NCBI GenBank assembly: GCA_025350645.1
Contig: JANXXM010000092.1
Location: 1-64,000 of the forward strand
Origin: Ferruginibacter sp.
Lineage (GTDB): Bacteria; Bacteroidota; Bacteroidia; Chitinophagales; Chitinophagaceae
Reading direction: 5' to 3'
Length of the DNA stretch: 64,000 nucleotides
Under the pieces are notes generated by a model. It searched no databases. It worked only from the letters and a program-made list of their open reading frames with translations, and was not told where the DNA came from. A program made the translations under genes and the position numbers. Below are positions 62,394 to 64,000 of this stretch, one piece after another (positions within the stretch are counted from its first letter, which is position 1; every line of letters begins with the position of its first letter).

Positions 62394-62474
62394 TTAGTTA
62401 CATACACATCCCGGCTGCTTACTAAAATAAAAGTAATAGAAGGGAGTAAAATTGTATGTAGTTGTTTGCTTCAT
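62394..62474 (-). CDS. pheL: Leader peptide for Phe/Tyr attenuation
   Basis: A 26-codon frame on the minus strand from the ATG at 62474. It begins MKQTTTYNF and continues TPFYYFYFSKQPG. Nine of the eleven residues 7-17 except N, T and P are aromatic: four Phe and four Tyr fall within codons 7-17. Codons 19-22 (AAG CAG CCG GGA) contain the antiterminator segment at 62409-62418. Starvation for Phe or Tyr should stall ribosomes in the aromatic run, leave that segment free to pair with the terminator arm and let transcription reach pheA. Translation to the stop at 62394-62396 would mask it and allow termination. The symbol is used for function; it is not homologous by sequence to enterobacterial pheL. 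Confidence 0.88.
   Translation of the reverse strand: MKQTTTYNFTPFYYFYFSKQPGCVCN
62409..62418 (-). promoter_or_regulatory. Antiterminator segment of the pheA leader
   Basis: GCAGCCGGGA on the minus strand, inside leader codons 19-22. It is perfectly complementary over ten bases to TCCCGGCTGC at 62353-62362, the 5' arm of the terminator. The two pairings are mutually exclusive. Confidence 0.85.
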
Positions 62475-62479
62475 TATTT

Positions 62480-62487
62480 CAAAAATA
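62480..62487 (-). promoter_or_regulatory. Candidate -7 element before the pheA leader
   Basis: TATTTTTG on the minus strand fits TAnnTTTG and ends five bases before the leader ATG. If used, the leader transcript would be almost leaderless. A clear -33 box is not visible, so a promoter further upstream is possible. Confidence 0.3.
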
Positions 62488-62611
62488 GGGCGAAAGGATT
62501 AGAATAAAAAATAAAATAATTTTTGCAGCCATTCCATGCCTATTTTTTTTCCTGTTTTTATGCGCAGTTTATTTTGGGGCATGAGCTCAAAGTACTTTTT
62601 TCAACTTCATG

Positions 62612-62690
62612 CACGGGCTATACACTGCTGCCGCTCAAAGGCAGCGGCATTCGCTGCTATCCCTGCCATGCGCAGCTTTGGGAGCATTGT
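62612..62690. repeat. Candidate dispersed intergenic repeat
   Basis: A GC-richer segment within an otherwise AT-rich gap. It has GGGCTAT near the start, GCTATCCC near 62657, and the stem GCTGCC / GGCAGC with loop GCTCAAA (62627-62645). Its make-up resembles 16435-16523. The rest of 62488-63170 has no gene I can support. Confidence 0.35.
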
Positions 62691-63173
62691 TCATCTTTAC
62701 CTGCGGCATTTTACTATTTTTTATTGTCTTGTTTAAGTCTGGCATAATGTAACGAGCTAAACTAAGTTCTAAACTTATTTTATTTTTGGGGGCACCAATC
62801 TTTAAATATATCAGGTTGCTTTATCTGCCCGCTTTTTAGCTCTTAAAATGTAATGTCAATTTTATGATGTGTGTAAATAGGGTCTTTACATTTTATAGCA
62901 ACTTGTACTTTAGTAAGGTTATAAAAGCCTATGTGATCAGGCCGATAAAATTTAAGATGGTCGAAACTATTTTTTATTGTTACAACATTCCGGGTAAGTA
63001 AAACAGGACTAAAGAAAACTTTAAAAACAAAATCCTGTCTGCGAAGAATTGCAAAATAGCTGTTAAACAAATATCGGCATTTTAAATGAACAAAGCAGCC
63101 GTATAGTGATTTTGGTATACCTAAAAACAATGGATGCCATCTAGGTACGAAAAGCATTTGAGGAGGAGTTTAA

Positions 63174-63488
63174 AGTATCCCAGCTCAAATGAAAAAGACA
63201 CTTACCTACGACAATGGAACCGAAATGGCACAACACAAACTGTTTACAAAGAACACTAAAATACAAGTGTACTTTGCCCACCCTTACAGCCCCTGGGAGA
63301 GGCCTACAAACGAAAACAGCAACGGGCTTATCAAGAATTATCTTCCTAAAGGGACAGACTTTTCTATCGTCTCAAAACAAGAACTTAAAAGGGTACAAGA
63401 TGAACTCAACAAAAGACCAAGAAATGTGTTGAACTGGAAAACCCCAAAAGATGTTTTCGAAGAATACATACTTCAAAAAATCGCTTAA
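63174..63488 (+). pseudogene. 3' fragment of an IS30-family transposase
   Basis: The frame continues from a few codons before the ATG at 63189 (SIPAQ) into KKTLTYDNGTEMAQH, with the second catalytic Asp in TYDNG. YFAHPYSPWERPTNENSNGL, with the catalytic Glu in NEN, follows, and the end is LNKRPRNVLNWKTPKDVFEE. This is the C-terminal third of an IS30-type transposase; the N-terminal two thirds, with the first Asp and the HTH, are missing, and upstream DNA has stops. The likely right end of the IS lies at about 63545-63575, but I see no matching left end. Confidence 0.85.
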
Positions 63489-63589
63489 ACAAAAGTATTT
63501 AATCCGTTTCCATGTTAAACAAAAAAAGAAAATTAACTTTAGTAAAATGTTGCGTTAAAAACTTGAAACCGCCTAACAAACACTTCAAT

Positions 63590-64000
63590 ATGAATAAATT
63601 TAAACTAATTATTGCATTGCTTGTGATAGCAAGTTCAACTTACGGACAAGAAAGTAACATAGGACAGTTCGCAATGTGGAAACCCAAAGACGGACAATTA
63701 CAAAACTTTGAGAATGGATATAAACTACATTTAAATTGGCACAAAACAAATGGCGATAAATGGGGTTGGTATGGTTGGTTTGTAATTTCAGGAAGTCGTT
63801 ACGGACAGTTTGTTGATGCAACTTTTGACCATACTTGGACTGACTTTGACAATGCGGTTAAACCAGCAGAAGATATTGCAGACAATAGACTTCATGTGTT
63901 TCCGTTTGGTGATGTGCAGACAATTTTTAAAGTGTCCAAATATGCAAATTCAAGCACAGTTGACACATTCAAATTGAAGACAAAACTTATAAGATTTATA
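63590..64000 (+). CDS. Hypothetical secreted protein (partial, cut by right edge)
   Basis: A frame of 137 codons open to the right edge, starting at the ATG at 63590. It has a signal peptide (LIIALLVIASSTYGQ) followed by an aromatic-rich region (WGWYGWFVISGSRYGQF) and no recognised domain. The sequence just upstream (CCGCCTAACAAACACTTCA) resembles the lead-in of cassette-borne hypothetical genes, and an IS30 remnant precedes it, so this may be mobile DNA. Nothing more can be said from the fragment. Confidence 0.65.
   Translation, partial: MNKFKLIIALLVIASSTYGQESNIGQFAMWKPKDGQLQNFENGYKLHLNWHKTNGDKWGWYGWFVISGSRYGQFVDATFDHTWTDFDNAVKPAEDIADNRLHVFPFGDVQTIFKVSKYANSSTVDTFKLKTKLIRFI

Noticed and set aside
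62523-62747. 74-codon frame across the repeat-like segment
   Set aside because: It is produced by a GC-richer repeat with stem-loops; not protein-like.
62843-63157. 104-codon minus-strand frame beside the IS30 remnant
   Set aside because: No motif, no convincing start, and it adjoins IS debris. It might be the end of a lost gene, but I cannot support it.
1-64000. tRNA, rRNA or CRISPR features
   Set aside because: No cloverleaf-like sequence, rRNA segment or regularly spaced direct repeats found in any gap.

Overview
The window is from a low-GC member of the Bacteroidetes, most likely the family Chitinophagaceae. The evidence is the fused lpxC/fabZ gene, the fused DAHP synthase/chorismate mutase, gliding-type (CHU_C) C-terminal domains, large Sec-exported RHS/YD-repeat proteins, IPExxxVDY and CHRD proteins, and TAnnTTTG-type -7 promoter elements. 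No rRNA, tRNA or CRISPR array was seen.

Layout. 1-25.4 kb is ordinary chromosome: a GH3-type adenylating enzyme (cut by the left edge), a cupredoxin-like lipoprotein, a membrane/GNAT protein, an MFS transporter, asd, a frameshifted PKD/CHU_C adhesin, dxs, an S9 peptidase, an alpha/beta hydrolase, an ABC ATPase, lpxA and lpxC/fabZ (lipid A), an S41 peptidase, a small lipoprotein, a GH3 glycosidase/serine hydrolase fusion, a CHRD lipoprotein and a Cys/Met-type PLP enzyme. A gene-poor 1.1 kb follows. Then come OsmC and ACT genes that diverge from an ArsR-family regulator.

26.6-43.7 kb is an accessory island. The ArsR gene is cut after codon 72 at about 26613, and its exact continuation reappears at 43713-44189, so about 17.1 kb has been inserted. 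The island carries a compact eight-gene minus-strand operon: a coiled-coil/beta-barrel outer membrane protein, a 1389-aa YD-repeat protein with a Cys-rich tail, a glutathione-peroxidase-like protein without its catalytic Cys, a 1497-aa RHS core protein, a transglutaminase-like secreted protein, a caspase/CHAT-like His/Cys protein, and two unknown secreted proteins. The island ends hold gene fragments and a decayed ImmA/IrrE-type peptidase gene. This operon is the best candidate in the window for an undescribed system.

44.3-56.9 kb is chromosome again: a lamin-tail surface protein, a deoxyhypusine-synthase-like enzyme lacking the catalytic Lys, a CDGSH protein, feoB, an M28 peptidase with a PDZ domain, an IPExxxVDY protein, a cytochrome P450, a pterin dehydratase and a sialate O-acetylesterase.

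57-62.5 kb is an aromatic amino acid operon on the minus strand (pheA, aminotransferase, tyrA, GNAT, DAHP synthase/chorismate mutase). It is preceded by a complete ribosome-mediated attenuator: a 26-codon leader peptide rich in Phe and Tyr codons, an antiterminator segment inside its 3' end, and an intrinsic terminator. A small lipoprotein gene with a long inverted repeat at its 3' end sits between this operon and its neighbour like a mobile cassette. The right edge holds an IS30 transposase remnant and a hypothetical secreted protein cut by the window end.
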